In this document: one piece after another, positions 44,242 through 53,347 of the stretch
Position numbering within the stretch: the stretch's first letter is position 1
Layout: each line of letters starts with the position of its first letter
Assembly (NCBI RefSeq): GCF_000716445.1
Contig: NZ_JNWK01000007.1
Location: forward strand, 124,001 to 188,000
Source of the DNA: Streptomyces wedmorensis
GTDB lineage: Bacteria > Actinomycetota > Actinomycetes > Streptomycetales > Streptomycetaceae
Length of the DNA: 64,000 nt
Reading direction: 5' to 3'
The notes under the pieces: generated by a model
Told to the model about the DNA's origin: nothing
What the model saw: only the letters and a program-made list of their open reading frames with translations
Database searches by the model: none
Translations under genes and position numbers: made by a program

Positions 44242-44397
44242 GTGACGGCCCTGATGCTGCTGTTCTTCGGGTGGGAGGCCGCGAGTAGGGGCACCCCCGG
44301 GTGGCTGCGGATCGACTTCGCGCTGCTCACGCTGCTGATGGCCGTGGAACCGGCGCGGTTCGCCGTGTGGCGCCGGCGCACGCGCGCCCTGCGCTGA
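44242..44397 (+). CDS. Possible small membrane protein
   Basis: A 51-codon frame with strong GC third-position bias, starting GTG 44242. One hydrophobic segment (LMLLFFGWEAA) and a second (FALLTLLMAVEP) are followed by a basic tail WRRRTRALR. It ends nine bases before the converging flavohemoprotein gene. No good ribosome site is seen. It may be real, but no homologue is recognised. Confidence 0.4.
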   Translation: MTALMLLFFGWEAASRGTPGWLRIDFALLTLLMAVEPARFAVWRRRTRALR

Positions 44398-44406
44398 GGC
44401 CCGGTT

Positions 44407-45618
44407 TCAGAGGTCGCGAGGGGCGCGGGCGTCCGGGTTGTGCCAGAGGGGGGCGGGCGGGCCCAGGAGGCGTTCGGCGGCGGTGTTGGGGCGGGTGGTG
44501 AAGCGGCCCACGGACGGCAGGGTGTCGTGGTGGGTGCGGGCCGGGTCGGTGCCGAGCTCTTCCAGCACCTCGGAGACCTCGGTCACGAAGGCGGGCGGGC
44601 CGGCGAGGTACACGTCGTGGGCCGGCCAGTGGACGCAGGCCCGCAGGGCCTGGAGCAGCCGCTCGGTCGCCTGGTCGCGGCGCTGGCGGGGTGCGGCCGC
44701 GATGTAGGTGACGCTCAGTCCGGGGAGGCGTTCCTTGAGGAGTTCGGCCTCCCCGCGCGCGTAGAGGTACTCCTTGGCGCGGGCCACGACGAACAGCCGG
44801 CCTTCGAGTTCCGGCTCGCCGACGGCGGCCTCCTCCAGGAGGGCCTTCACCGGCGCCCAGCCCGTACCGGCGCATATGTAGGTGCGCAGCCCGCCCGGCG
44901 CCGTCCGGGCGGTGAGGCCGCCGCCGGGGGCGCTGAGCCGCAGGACCTCGCCGGGGCCGGTCTCCGTGACGAGCGCCGTGCTCATCGCGCCGCCGGGGAT
45001 GCGGCTCACGTGCAGGTCGACCGTGCCGTCCGGGCGGGGCGCGTTGCCGAGGGAGTAGGTGCGCCAGACGCGGGGGACGCGCAGCGAGCTGACGCTGACG
45101 TACTGGCCGGGCAGGTACGGGAGGGGCCGGCGGGGGCGGAGGGTGAGGACGGCCAGGTCGTCGCCGTACCGCTCGTGGCGGACGACGTCCGCGTCCCACC
45201 AGGACGGCTCGCCGGCCGCGGCCGCCTCGTCGGCGCCGGCCAGCATCAGCTCGGAGACCAGGCCGTACGCCTCGGACCAGGCCTTCTCGGCGTCCACCGT
45301 CCAGGCGGAACCGGCGGCGTGCGCGAAGGCGGCGAGGAGGCTCTCGCCGACGGCGGCGTACAGCGCGGGCGAGGCGAGGAACTTGCGGTGGTCGCGGCCC
45401 AGCTGCCCCAGGTAGGGACCGAGGCCGGGGTCCTCCAGGTGCGTCACCACGTGGGTGAGCGCGGCGAAGAGCCGGTCGCGCTGCGGGAGCATGTCCTGGG
45501 GGAACAGCTCGCGCACACCTGGGTTGTTCCAGAACAGGTGCGAATAGAAGAAGGTGACGGCTTGTTCGGCCCGTCTCTCGACGACGGCGAACGTAGCTCT
45601 GAGCAGCTGGGGATCCAC
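44407..45618 (-). CDS. Flavohemoprotein-like globin-reductase
   Basis: Protein of 403 residues. The globin domain (about 1-135) has FFYSHLFWNNPGVRELFPQ, the distal region HVVTHLED and the proximal-helix DHRKFLASPALY. The ferredoxin-reductase-type FAD domain has YLPGQYVSVSSL, RTYSLGNAP and the NAD domain TYICAGTGWAPVKALLEE with VYLAGPPAFV. Such proteins detoxify nitric oxide or transfer electrons. GTG 45618 has TAGATT seven bases upstream and no ribosome site, so it is probably leaderless. It is divergent from a P450 gene 88 bases away. Residue RxYS is intact; the final aromatic-lid region is degenerate. Confidence 0.9.
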   Translation of the reverse strand: MDPQLLRATFAVVERRAEQAVTFFYSHLFWNNPGVRELFPQDMLPQRDRLFAALTHVVTHLEDPGLGPYLGQLGRDHRKFLASPALYAAVGESLLAAFAHAAGSAWTVDAEKAWSEAYGLVSELMLAGADEAAAAGEPSWWDADVVRHERYGDDLAVLTLRPRRPLPYLPGQYVSVSSLRVPRVWRTYSLGNAPRPDGTVDLHVSRIPGGAMSTALVTETGPGEVLRLSAPGGGLTARTAPGGLRTYICAGTGWAPVKALLEEAAVGEPELEGRLFVVARAKEYLYARGEAELLKERLPGLSVTYIAAAPRQRRDQATERLLQALRACVHWPAHDVYLAGPPAFVTEVSEVLEELGTDPARTHHDTLPSVGRFTTRPNTAAERLLGPPAPLWHNPDARAPRDL

Positions 45619-45706
45619 TGGCAAGAATCTAGGGCACGACCTGTACCCCTTGATCACAGGTTCTCCACGAAAGTTCCTTCCCGGGGTCGCCCTGTACGGT
45701 CGTGCC

Positions 45707-46966
45707 GTGAGTACGCCCCCCGGCCCCGCCCCCGCCCCCGAGCTCTTCACCTGGGAGTTCGCCAGCGATCCGTACCCCGCCTACGCCTGGCTGCGGGAGC
45801 ACGCGCCCGTGCACCGGACGACGCTGCCCAGCGGGGTCGAGGCCTGGCTCGTGACCCGGTACGCCGACGCCCGGCAGGCCCTCGCCGACCAGCGGCTCTC
45901 CAAGAACCCGGCGCACCACGACGAGTCCCCGCACGCGAAGGGGAAGACGGGCATCCCGGGCGAGCGCAAGGCCGAGCTGATGACCCACCTGCTGAACATC
46001 GACCCGCCGGACCACACCCGGCTGCGGCGGCTGGTGTCGAAGGCCTTCACCCCGCGCCGGGTCGCCGAGTTCGCGCCGCGCGTGCAGGAGCTGACCGACC
46101 GGCTCATCGACTCGTTCGCGGAGAAGGGGTCGGCCGACCTCATCCACGAGTTCGCGTTCCCGCTGCCCATCTACGCGATCTGCGACCTGCTCGGCGTCCC
46201 GCCGGAGGACCAGGACGACTTCCGGGACTGGGCGGGGATGATGATCCGCCACGGCGGCGGGCCGCGCGGCGGGGTCGCGCGGTCGGTGAAGAAGATGCGC
46301 GGCTACCTGGCGGAGCTGATCCACCGCAAGCGCGAGGAGTCCGGCGAGGACCTCATCTCGGGGCTCATCAAGGCCTCCGACCACGGCGAGCACCTCACCG
46401 AGAACGAGGCCGCCGCCATGGCCTTCATCATTCTCTTCGCCGGCTTCGAGACCACCGTGAACCTCATCGGCAACGGGGTCTACCAGCTGCTGCGGCACCC
46501 CGGGCAGCGCGAGCGGCTCCAGGGCTCGATCGCGGCGGGGGAGACGGGGCTCCTGGAGACGGGAGTGGAGGAACTGCTGCGGTTCGACGGGCCGGTGGAG
46601 ATGGCGACCTGGCGGTACGCGACCCGGGCGCTGACCATCGGCGGGCAGGAGATCCCGGCGGGCGACCCGGTGCTCGTCGTGCTCGCCGCCGCGAACCGGG
46701 ACCCGGAGCGTTTCACGGGGCCGGACGTGCTGGACCTCGCCCGGCGCGACAACCAGCACCTGGGGTACGGGCACGGCATCCACTACTGCCTGGGCGCGCC
46801 GCTCGCCCGGCTGGAGGGGCAGACCGCGCTGGCGACCCTGCTGACGCGCCTGCCGGACCTGCGACTTGCCGTCGATCCGGACGAACTCCGGTGGCGCGGT
46901 GGGCTCATCATGCGGGGATTGCGCACGCTTCCGGTGGAATTCACCCCTTCCGTACCCCCACAGTGA
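45707..46966 (+). CDS. Cytochrome P450 (CYP107-like)
   Basis: Monooxygenase of 419 residues. The I-helix has AGFETTVN near 245, ExxR is present in VEELLRF, and the heme-binding loop HLGYGHGIHYCLGAPLARLE holds the Cys ligand near 360. The length and lack of a membrane anchor are normal for Streptomyces P450s. Gene order suggests it corresponds to the P450 next to the rpf genes in S. coelicolor; the substrate is unknown. GTG 45707 has TACGGT six bases upstream and no ribosome site. The divergent flavohemoprotein could share its regulation or even electrons, but that is speculation. Confidence 0.95.
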   Translation: MSTPPGPAPAPELFTWEFASDPYPAYAWLREHAPVHRTTLPSGVEAWLVTRYADARQALADQRLSKNPAHHDESPHAKGKTGIPGERKAELMTHLLNIDPPDHTRLRRLVSKAFTPRRVAEFAPRVQELTDRLIDSFAEKGSADLIHEFAFPLPIYAICDLLGVPPEDQDDFRDWAGMMIRHGGGPRGGVARSVKKMRGYLAELIHRKREESGEDLISGLIKASDHGEHLTENEAAAMAFIILFAGFETTVNLIGNGVYQLLRHPGQRERLQGSIAAGETGLLETGVEELLRFDGPVEMATWRYATRALTIGGQEIPAGDPVLVVLAAANRDPERFTGPDVLDLARRDNQHLGYGHGIHYCLGAPLARLEGQTALATLLTRLPDLRLAVDPDELRWRGGLIMRGLRTLPVEFTPSVPPQ

Positions 46967-47084
46967 ACTGACGGATCGTCAAAATTGTGATCTTCGCGTG
47001 ATCGGGGGTCCATCGACTTGTGACGAGCGTTCGAATAGGGCTACCTTCGCCGCAGTCTTCAGCCGTCACGCGAAAGGCGCTTCT

Positions 47085-48140
47085 ATGCGTTCCGGGAACG
47101 GACGACACCGTCGCCCCCGTCAGGCCCCCGCCCTCGTCGTCGCCGCCGGTGTCACCGGCTCCGCCATGGCGCTGCCGCTGCTCGCCACGGGATCCGCCTC
47201 CGCCGCCGACGCCTCCACCTGGGACCGGGTCGCCGAGTGCGAGTCCGGCGGTCAGTGGAGCGCCAACTTCGGCAACGGGATGTACGGCGGGCTCCAGTTC
47301 ACCCAGGACAGCTGGGAGCGGAACGGCGGCCTGGCGTACGCGCCCAGCCCCGACCTCGCCAGCCGCGCCCAGCAGATCGCGGTGGCCGAGAAGGCCCTTG
47401 CCAAGGGCAGCACCGAGTGGGCCACCTGCGCGCCGATCGCCGGCCTGACGAACGACGGCAAGAGCACCGGCGTCGACCCGGGCCCGACGGCCGTGCCGAC
47501 GACCCCCACGGGGCCCGTCGCCGAGTCGAACCGGACCGACGGCCTGCCGTCGGCCTCCGCGGGCGCCTTCCGGCCCGCCGGGACGCCGGGAACGGCCACG
47601 GCCGCCCCGAGGTCCACGGCGCCCGCCACGCCCTCCGCGCCGGAGACCCCGGACGCCTCCGTCACCCCGGGCACGCCCACCACGCCGGGTACGCCGACGA
47701 CCCCCGGCGCGCCCGACACGTCCGTTACGCCTGGTGTGCCCGTTTCTCCCGGGGCGACCGAGGGTGACGGGCCGTCGGCCACACCCGGCTCCGGCAAGCA
47801 CCGGGGCGAGGCCGCTCCGGAGGAAACCGGCAAGCCGGGCAATTCATCGGAATCGGGTCGACACGCGTCGTCCACGGACAAGCCGGTCGACAGCTCCACC
47901 GTGACGCCGTCGACTGATGGCGCAAAGGATTCGGGCACAACGGACAGTCAGGGCACTTCGGACGAGTACACCGTGCAGCCCGGCGACAGCCTGTCCGACA
48001 TCGCGCAGTCGAACGAACTGCCCGGAGGCTGGACGGCGCTCTACGACGCCAACAGACAGACGGTGGGCGCCGATCCGAACCTGATCCTGCCTGGTCAGAG
48101 CCTTGAACTGACGGCGGATCCGACGACCGCGGCCGGGTAG
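47085..48140 (+). CDS. Resuscitation-promoting-factor/transglycosylase with LysM
   Basis: Secreted peptidoglycan hydrolase of 351 residues. The signal peptide cleaves near SASA. The Rpf transglycosylase domain follows (about 42-120): TWDRVAECESGGQW with catalytic Glu near 53, then YGGLQFTQDSWERNGG. A long Pro/Thr/Ser-rich linker (about 125-290, with PGTPTTPG repeats) leads to a terminal LysM domain (about 300-348: EYTVQPGDSLSDIAQSNEL). It cleaves glycan strands during spore germination or growth. AAAGG precedes the ATG. Paralogue of the riboswitch-controlled gene just downstream. Confidence 0.93.
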   Translation: MRSGNGRHRRPRQAPALVVAAGVTGSAMALPLLATGSASAADASTWDRVAECESGGQWSANFGNGMYGGLQFTQDSWERNGGLAYAPSPDLASRAQQIAVAEKALAKGSTEWATCAPIAGLTNDGKSTGVDPGPTAVPTTPTGPVAESNRTDGLPSASAGAFRPAGTPGTATAAPRSTAPATPSAPETPDASVTPGTPTTPGTPTTPGAPDTSVTPGVPVSPGATEGDGPSATPGSGKHRGEAAPEETGKPGNSSESGRHASSTDKPVDSSTVTPSTDGAKDSGTTDSQGTSDEYTVQPGDSLSDIAQSNELPGGWTALYDANRQTVGADPNLILPGQSLELTADPTTAAG

Positions 48141-48297
48141 TTCGGGGCTGTATGTCCGGTTACGGGCAAGTGAGACATGGGTCTCTTCGCCTCAACTGGC
48201 GTGTCCTGTCCGTAACCTTTGCCTCCGTCACCTCTCACCTGCGCAAACGCCCCCCACCGGAGGGCAAGTAGGGGCGATATTTCCGCAATGGGCCTCT

Positions 48298-48327
48298 TTG
48301 AACTTCCGGTGGGTCTGTGTCTACGGT
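48298..48327 (+). promoter_or_regulatory. Probable rpfA promoter
   Basis: TTGAAC (48298-48303), 18-base spacer, TACGGT (48322-48327). Transcription would begin about 25 bases before the riboswitch. Confidence 0.5.
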
Positions 48328-48357
48328 CTTAACCGCTCGCCACCGCGGGCCCCGTCG

Positions 48358-48562
48358 ACCGAAACGCCGAATCCTGCCGTCGGTCGATGGGAACAGTCGT
48401 CGCGTAAGCGCCGAAGGCAGGAGTGGGGGACCCAAGGTAAGTGCCGGTCCCGGCCGTTGAGACAGACGGCCGACGACCGGCTTGGGGTGAAGCCGCGTGC
48501 AAGGACACGCGGCCGGGCAACTTTCCGGCCCGAACCCGACAGCTCACCTCACAGGCGTCGGT
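48358..48562 (+). promoter_or_regulatory. ydaO-type c-di-AMP riboswitch
   Basis: A 205-base leader immediately before the second Rpf gene. It shows the conserved ydaO elements in order: CCGAATCCTGCC, CGCGTAAGCG, GGCAGGAGTGGGGGACCCA, GGTAAGTGCC, CTTGGGGTGAAGCCGCGTG, CGGGCAACTTTCCGGCCCG, AACCCGACAGCTCACC. The closing stem pairs 48358-48368 with GGCGTCGGT (48554-48562). Cyclic di-AMP is the established ligand, and rpfA genes of Streptomyces are known targets. Here the 3' edge can also pair CCTCAC (48547-48552) with GTGAGG (48561-48566), which covers part of the ribosome-binding site. Confidence 0.92.
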
Positions 48563-48575
48563 GAGGAGAATCTCC

Positions 48576-49277
48576 ATGCTGTTTTCCGGTAAGGGCAAAC
48601 ACCGTCGTCCCTCCAAGGCCACCCAGGTCGCCACGCTCGTCGGCGTCACCGGTGTCGCCGTCGCCGCCCCGCTGATGACCGCGGGCACCGCGTCGGCCGC
48701 CACGGCCTCCGAGTGGGACCGCGTCGCCCAGTGCGAGTCCGGCGGCAACTGGTCCATCAACACCGGCAACGGCTACTACGGCGGCCTGCAGTTCTCGGCC
48801 TCCACCTGGGCCGCGTACGGCGGCACCGCCTACGCCCCGACCGCCAACCAGGCGTCGAAGTCCCAGCAGATCACCATCGCCGAGAAGGTCCTCGCGGGCC
48901 AGGGCAAGGGCGCGTGGCCGAGCTGCGGCGTGGGCCTCTCCAACACCGCCTACACCGGCGGCACCGAGGCTCCCAAGCGCACGGCCACCGAGCCGACCAC
49001 CCGCAGCGAGCAGCGCCAGGCCCCGAAGAAGGCCACGGCCACGAAGAAGGCCACCTCCGCCAAGAAGGCCACGGCCCAGAAGACCGTCACCACCCCGGCC
49101 GGCGCGAAGGTCAAGAAGGGTGACGGCGAGTACCGCGTCAAGGCCGGCGACACGCTCGGCACCATCGCCCAGGCGCACGGCGTCCAGGGTGGCTGGGAGA
49201 CGCTCTACGACCTGAACAAGGACGTCGTCGCCGACGCCGACCTCATCTACGTCGGCCAGCAGCTCCACCTCAAGTGA
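48576..49277 (+). CDS. rpfA: RpfA: Rpf-domain muralytic enzyme with LysM
   Basis: Secreted protein of 233 residues. After the signal peptide (cleavage near TASA), the Rpf domain (about 42-125) has EWDRVAQCESGGNWSINTGN with catalytic Glu near 53 and YYGGLQFSASTWAAYGG. A Lys/Ala/Thr-rich linker (KKATATKKATSAKKATAQK) precedes a LysM domain (YRVKAGDTLGTIAQAHGVQG). It cleaves peptidoglycan during germination and growth. GAGGAG lies at 48563-48568. Expression is controlled by the c-di-AMP riboswitch directly upstream. Confidence 0.95.
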   Translation: MLFSGKGKHRRPSKATQVATLVGVTGVAVAAPLMTAGTASAATASEWDRVAQCESGGNWSINTGNGYYGGLQFSASTWAAYGGTAYAPTANQASKSQQITIAEKVLAGQGKGAWPSCGVGLSNTAYTGGTEAPKRTATEPTTRSEQRQAPKKATATKKATSAKKATAQKTVTTPAGAKVKKGDGEYRVKAGDTLGTIAQAHGVQGGWETLYDLNKDVVADADLIYVGQQLHLK

Positions 49278-49303
49278 GCCTGACGACCCTCCCGCGGTGA
49301 CCA

Positions 49304-49345
49304 CCCCGCTCCGGCGCGCCCTCCCCCGTGCGCGCCGGAGCGGGG
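49304..49345 (+). terminator. Terminator after rpfA
   Basis: Perfect 16-bp GC stem (49304-49319 with 49330-49345) and a 10-base loop, 26 bases after the rpfA stop. The remaining 236 bases up to eno hold no gene and presumably the eno promoter. Confidence 0.85.
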
Positions 49346-49506
49346 TTCGTCGTAGAGAGGTCCCGCCCCGCGGAGCCCGTAGAAGGGGCACCCAGCGGTT
49401 ACTGTCCAGTAGATCTGGGGCCATTCATCCCGAGATGCATGCCCTTGGGTCCTTTTTCGTCCCAGGGTGCGGGCGCCCGGCCGGTCTGAGCCCCCGGGGC
49501 GGTTAG

Positions 49507-50862
<1,356 letters not shown>

Positions 50863-51020
50863 CGAGACCCCAGGGGCTGACACCGGCCCCGCAGGGCAGC
50901 TTCCGGGCTTTGCATCCGGAGAATTGAACAGGGAGCAAAGGCGTAGCGAAGCGAAGCGTCCCCGCACTCGGTCCCGTACCGTGTGCGGGGACGTACGCAT
51001 GAACAGGGGAGGCGACAGGC

Positions 51021-51491
51021 ATGGCCGCGAAGGACCGGGACCGGTTCTCGACCGCGACCCGGATCAGGCTGCTCGGCGAGCAGACCGCCGCCCGTGTCTA
51101 CCGCTCCCAGACCCGCCGTCAGGCCCGCCGCTCCCGGCTCACCGGCCGCGCGGCCTTCCTCGCCCTCGTCGTCTGCTCCCTCGTCGTGGCCCTCGCCTAT
51201 CCCATGCGGAGCTACGTCTCCCAGCAGGGCGAGATCGCCGATCAGGAGCGCAAGGCCGCCGAGGCCGCCCGACGGGTCGAGGAACTCCGGGACGAGAAGG
51301 CCCGCCTCCAGGACCCGGCCTACGTCCGCCGCCTCGCCCGCGAGCACCTGCACTACGTGCTGCCCGGCGAGACCGGCTTCACCGTGAACGACCCCGACGC
51401 GGAGCAGCGGCCCCGCGCCGACCAGGGAGCGGCGGACCGCCCCTGGTACGACAACCTCTGGGACGGCGTCGACCACGCCGACCGTCCCTGA
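51021..51491 (+). CDS. divIC: FtsB/DivIC-like septum formation initiator
   Basis: Bitopic division protein of 156 residues. A basic cytoplasmic N-terminus (about 1-45) is followed by one membrane helix (about 46-64, FLALVVCSLVVALAYPM), an extracellular coiled coil (EIADQERKAAEAARRVEELR) and the DivIC motif YVRRLAREHLHYVLPGET. It joins FtsL/FtsQ in the divisome. The C-terminal tail is acidic and Trp-containing. It forms a likely operon with DUF501 and ppx. Confidence 0.93.
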   Translation: MAAKDRDRFSTATRIRLLGEQTAARVYRSQTRRQARRSRLTGRAAFLALVVCSLVVALAYPMRSYVSQQGEIADQERKAAEAARRVEELRDEKARLQDPAYVRRLAREHLHYVLPGETGFTVNDPDAEQRPRADQGAADRPWYDNLWDGVDHADRP

Positions 51492-51521
51492 CCCCTCCTC
51501 CGCGACACGAGCAAGGCAGAC

Positions 51522-52067
51522 ATGGAAACGCCCCCTCCGCAGACCGAACGCACCGAGCCCACCGAGCGGGACATCGCCGCCTTCGAGCTCCAGCTCGGCC
51601 GGCCGCCCCGCGGCCTGCGCGCCATCGCGCACCACTGCCCGTGCGGCAACCCGGACGTCGTCGAGACCGCGCCCCGGCTCCCCGACGGCACCCCGTTCCC
51701 GACGACGTACTACCTGACCTGCCCCCGGGCGGCCTCGGCCATCGGCACCCTGGAGGCCAACGGGGTCATGAAGGAGATGCAGGCCCGGCTCGCCACCGAC
51801 CCGGAGCTCGCCGCCGCCTACCGGGCCGCGCACGAGGACTACATCGCCCGCCGGGACGCCATCGAGGTCCTGGAGGGCTTCCCCAGCGCCGGCGGCATGC
51901 CGGACCGGGTCAAGTGCCTGCACGTCCTCGTCGGTCACTCGCTGGCCGCGGGACCGGGCGTGAACCCGTTCGGCGACGAGGCCCTCGCGATGCTGCCCGA
52001 GTGGTGGGCCAAGGGCCCCTGCGTGACCCCGTGTGCCGACAAGGACGAGAAGGAGTCGGCGGAATGA
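51522..52067 (+). CDS. DUF501 family protein
   Basis: Cytoplasmic protein of 181 residues: DIAAFELQLGRPPRGLRAIA, HHCPCGNPDVVET, FPTTYYLTCPRAASAIGTLE and DRVKCLHVLVGHSLAAGPG, all DUF501 features. The CPCG...C set suggests metal binding. The family sits between divIC and ppx across actinobacteria; its function is unknown. Its stop overlaps the ppx start. Confidence 0.93.
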   Translation: METPPPQTERTEPTERDIAAFELQLGRPPRGLRAIAHHCPCGNPDVVETAPRLPDGTPFPTTYYLTCPRAASAIGTLEANGVMKEMQARLATDPELAAAYRAAHEDYIARRDAIEVLEGFPSAGGMPDRVKCLHVLVGHSLAAGPGVNPFGDEALAMLPEWWAKGPCVTPCADKDEKESAE

Positions 52068-52978
52068 CCCGGGTCGCCGGAATCGACTGCGGTACGAACT
52101 CCATCCGCCTCCTCGTCGCCGACGTCGACCCGGCGACGGGCGACCTCGTCGAGCTGGACCGGCGGATGAAGGTCGTCCGGCTCGGGCAGGGCGTCGACAA
52201 GACGGGCCGACTCGCCCCGGAGGCCCTGGAGCGCACCTTCGCGGCCTGCCGCGAGTACGCCGAGGTCATCAGGGGACTGGGTGCCGAGCGGCTCCGCTTC
52301 GTCGCCACCTCCGCCTCCCGCGACGCCGAGAACCGCCACGAGTTCGTGAACGGAGTCGTGGAGATCCTGGGCGTGGAGCCCGAGGTGATCACCGGAGACC
52401 AGGAGGCCGCGTTCTCCTTCACCGGCGCGACCGGAGAGCTGCACGGCTCGGAGAAGTACCTCGTCTTCGACCTCGGGGGCGGCTCCACCGAGTTCGTCCT
52501 CGGCAACAAGACGGTCGAGGCCGCCCGCTCGGTCGACATCGGCTGCGTCCGGCTCACGGAGCGGCACGTCCGCCACGACCCGCCGACCGCCGAGGAGGTC
52601 GAGGCGATCCGCGCCGACGTGCGGGCCGCGCTCGACCTGGCCGCCGAGACCGTGCCGATCGACACGGCCGAGGTCCTCGTCGGGCTCGCCGGCACCGTCA
52701 CCACGGTCGCCGGGATCGTGCACGGGCACACCGAGTACGACTCGGCGAAGATCCACCACGCCCGGATCTCCGCCGAGCAGATCGCCGAGGTGACCGACCG
52801 GCTCCTCGCCTCCACCCACGACGAGCGGGCCGCGATCCCCGTCATGCACCCCGGTCGCGTCGACGTGATCATCGCCGGGACCCTCGTCCTGAGGGAGATC
52901 GTCGAGCGCGTCGGAGCCCACGAGGTCGTCGTCAGCGAGCACGACATCCTCGATGGGATCGCCCTATCCGTCGCATAG
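52064..52978 (+). CDS. ppx: Ppx/GppA exopolyphosphatase-like phosphatase
   Basis: Enzyme of 304 residues, the short actinobacterial form of the Ppx/GppA family (ASKHA fold). Phosphate-1 motif AGIDCGTNSIRLLVADV, SASRDAENR, EVITGDQEAAFSFTGA, phosphate-2 motif VFDLGGGSTEFVLG, GLAGTVTTVAGI. It hydrolyses polyphosphate and/or pppGpp; which one cannot be told. It lacks the C-terminal HD-like domain of long forms. ATG 52064 overlaps the DUF501 stop (ATGA). Confidence 0.93.
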   Translation: MTRVAGIDCGTNSIRLLVADVDPATGDLVELDRRMKVVRLGQGVDKTGRLAPEALERTFAACREYAEVIRGLGAERLRFVATSASRDAENRHEFVNGVVEILGVEPEVITGDQEAAFSFTGATGELHGSEKYLVFDLGGGSTEFVLGNKTVEAARSVDIGCVRLTERHVRHDPPTAEEVEAIRADVRAALDLAAETVPIDTAEVLVGLAGTVTTVAGIVHGHTEYDSAKIHHARISAEQIAEVTDRLLASTHDERAAIPVMHPGRVDVIIAGTLVLREIVERVGAHEVVVSEHDILDGIALSVA

Positions 52979-53347
52979 CGGGCACCTATCGAGCCTTCCG
53001 GTGACATCTCGTCGGGAAAGTTCGTGAAGTTCTTCACAAGGAAAAGGGTCCTGATGGCGCCCGAGGGGGGTCTTTAGCCCCTCCGAGGGGCGCCTCGGGG
53101 CCCTTTCGCAGGTCCGGGGGCTACTTCGCTCGCTGTTTCCATCGTGTGAACGCACCCGGTGGTTCAGCGTTAACGGGCCCTCTCCAGGCCAGTTCACAAG
53201 GGGTGAACAACGTTCGCCCTTGCACCTCGGTTCCTTTGCAGCACCATGACATGGATCACGTGGGCGGCGGAGTGTAGCAGAGGTATGCCGAGACCTTGTG
53301 AAGGGGCGCACGAGCACCCCCCTCGGAGGGGGTGGATACTCGATGCC
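52979..53347 (+). promoter_or_regulatory. ndh upstream region with repeated GTGAA/TTCAC elements
   Basis: No gene. TCGTGAAGTTCTTCACAA (53022-53039) is symmetrical (GTGAA, four bases, TTCAC) and close to the Rex consensus TTGTGAACGCNTTCACAA. Further half-sites occur as TGTGAACGC near 53144, and as GTTCAC (53192-53197) with GTGAAC (53203-53208). Rex is the NADH-sensing repressor of respiratory genes, so control of ndh would be logical. Confidence 0.5.
53063..53083 (+). terminator. Terminator of the divIC-DUF501-ppx operon
   Basis: GAGGGG (53063-53068) and CCCCTC (53078-53083) with a 9-base loop, 85 bases after the ppx stop, in a region rich in further G/C symmetry. Confidence 0.5.
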
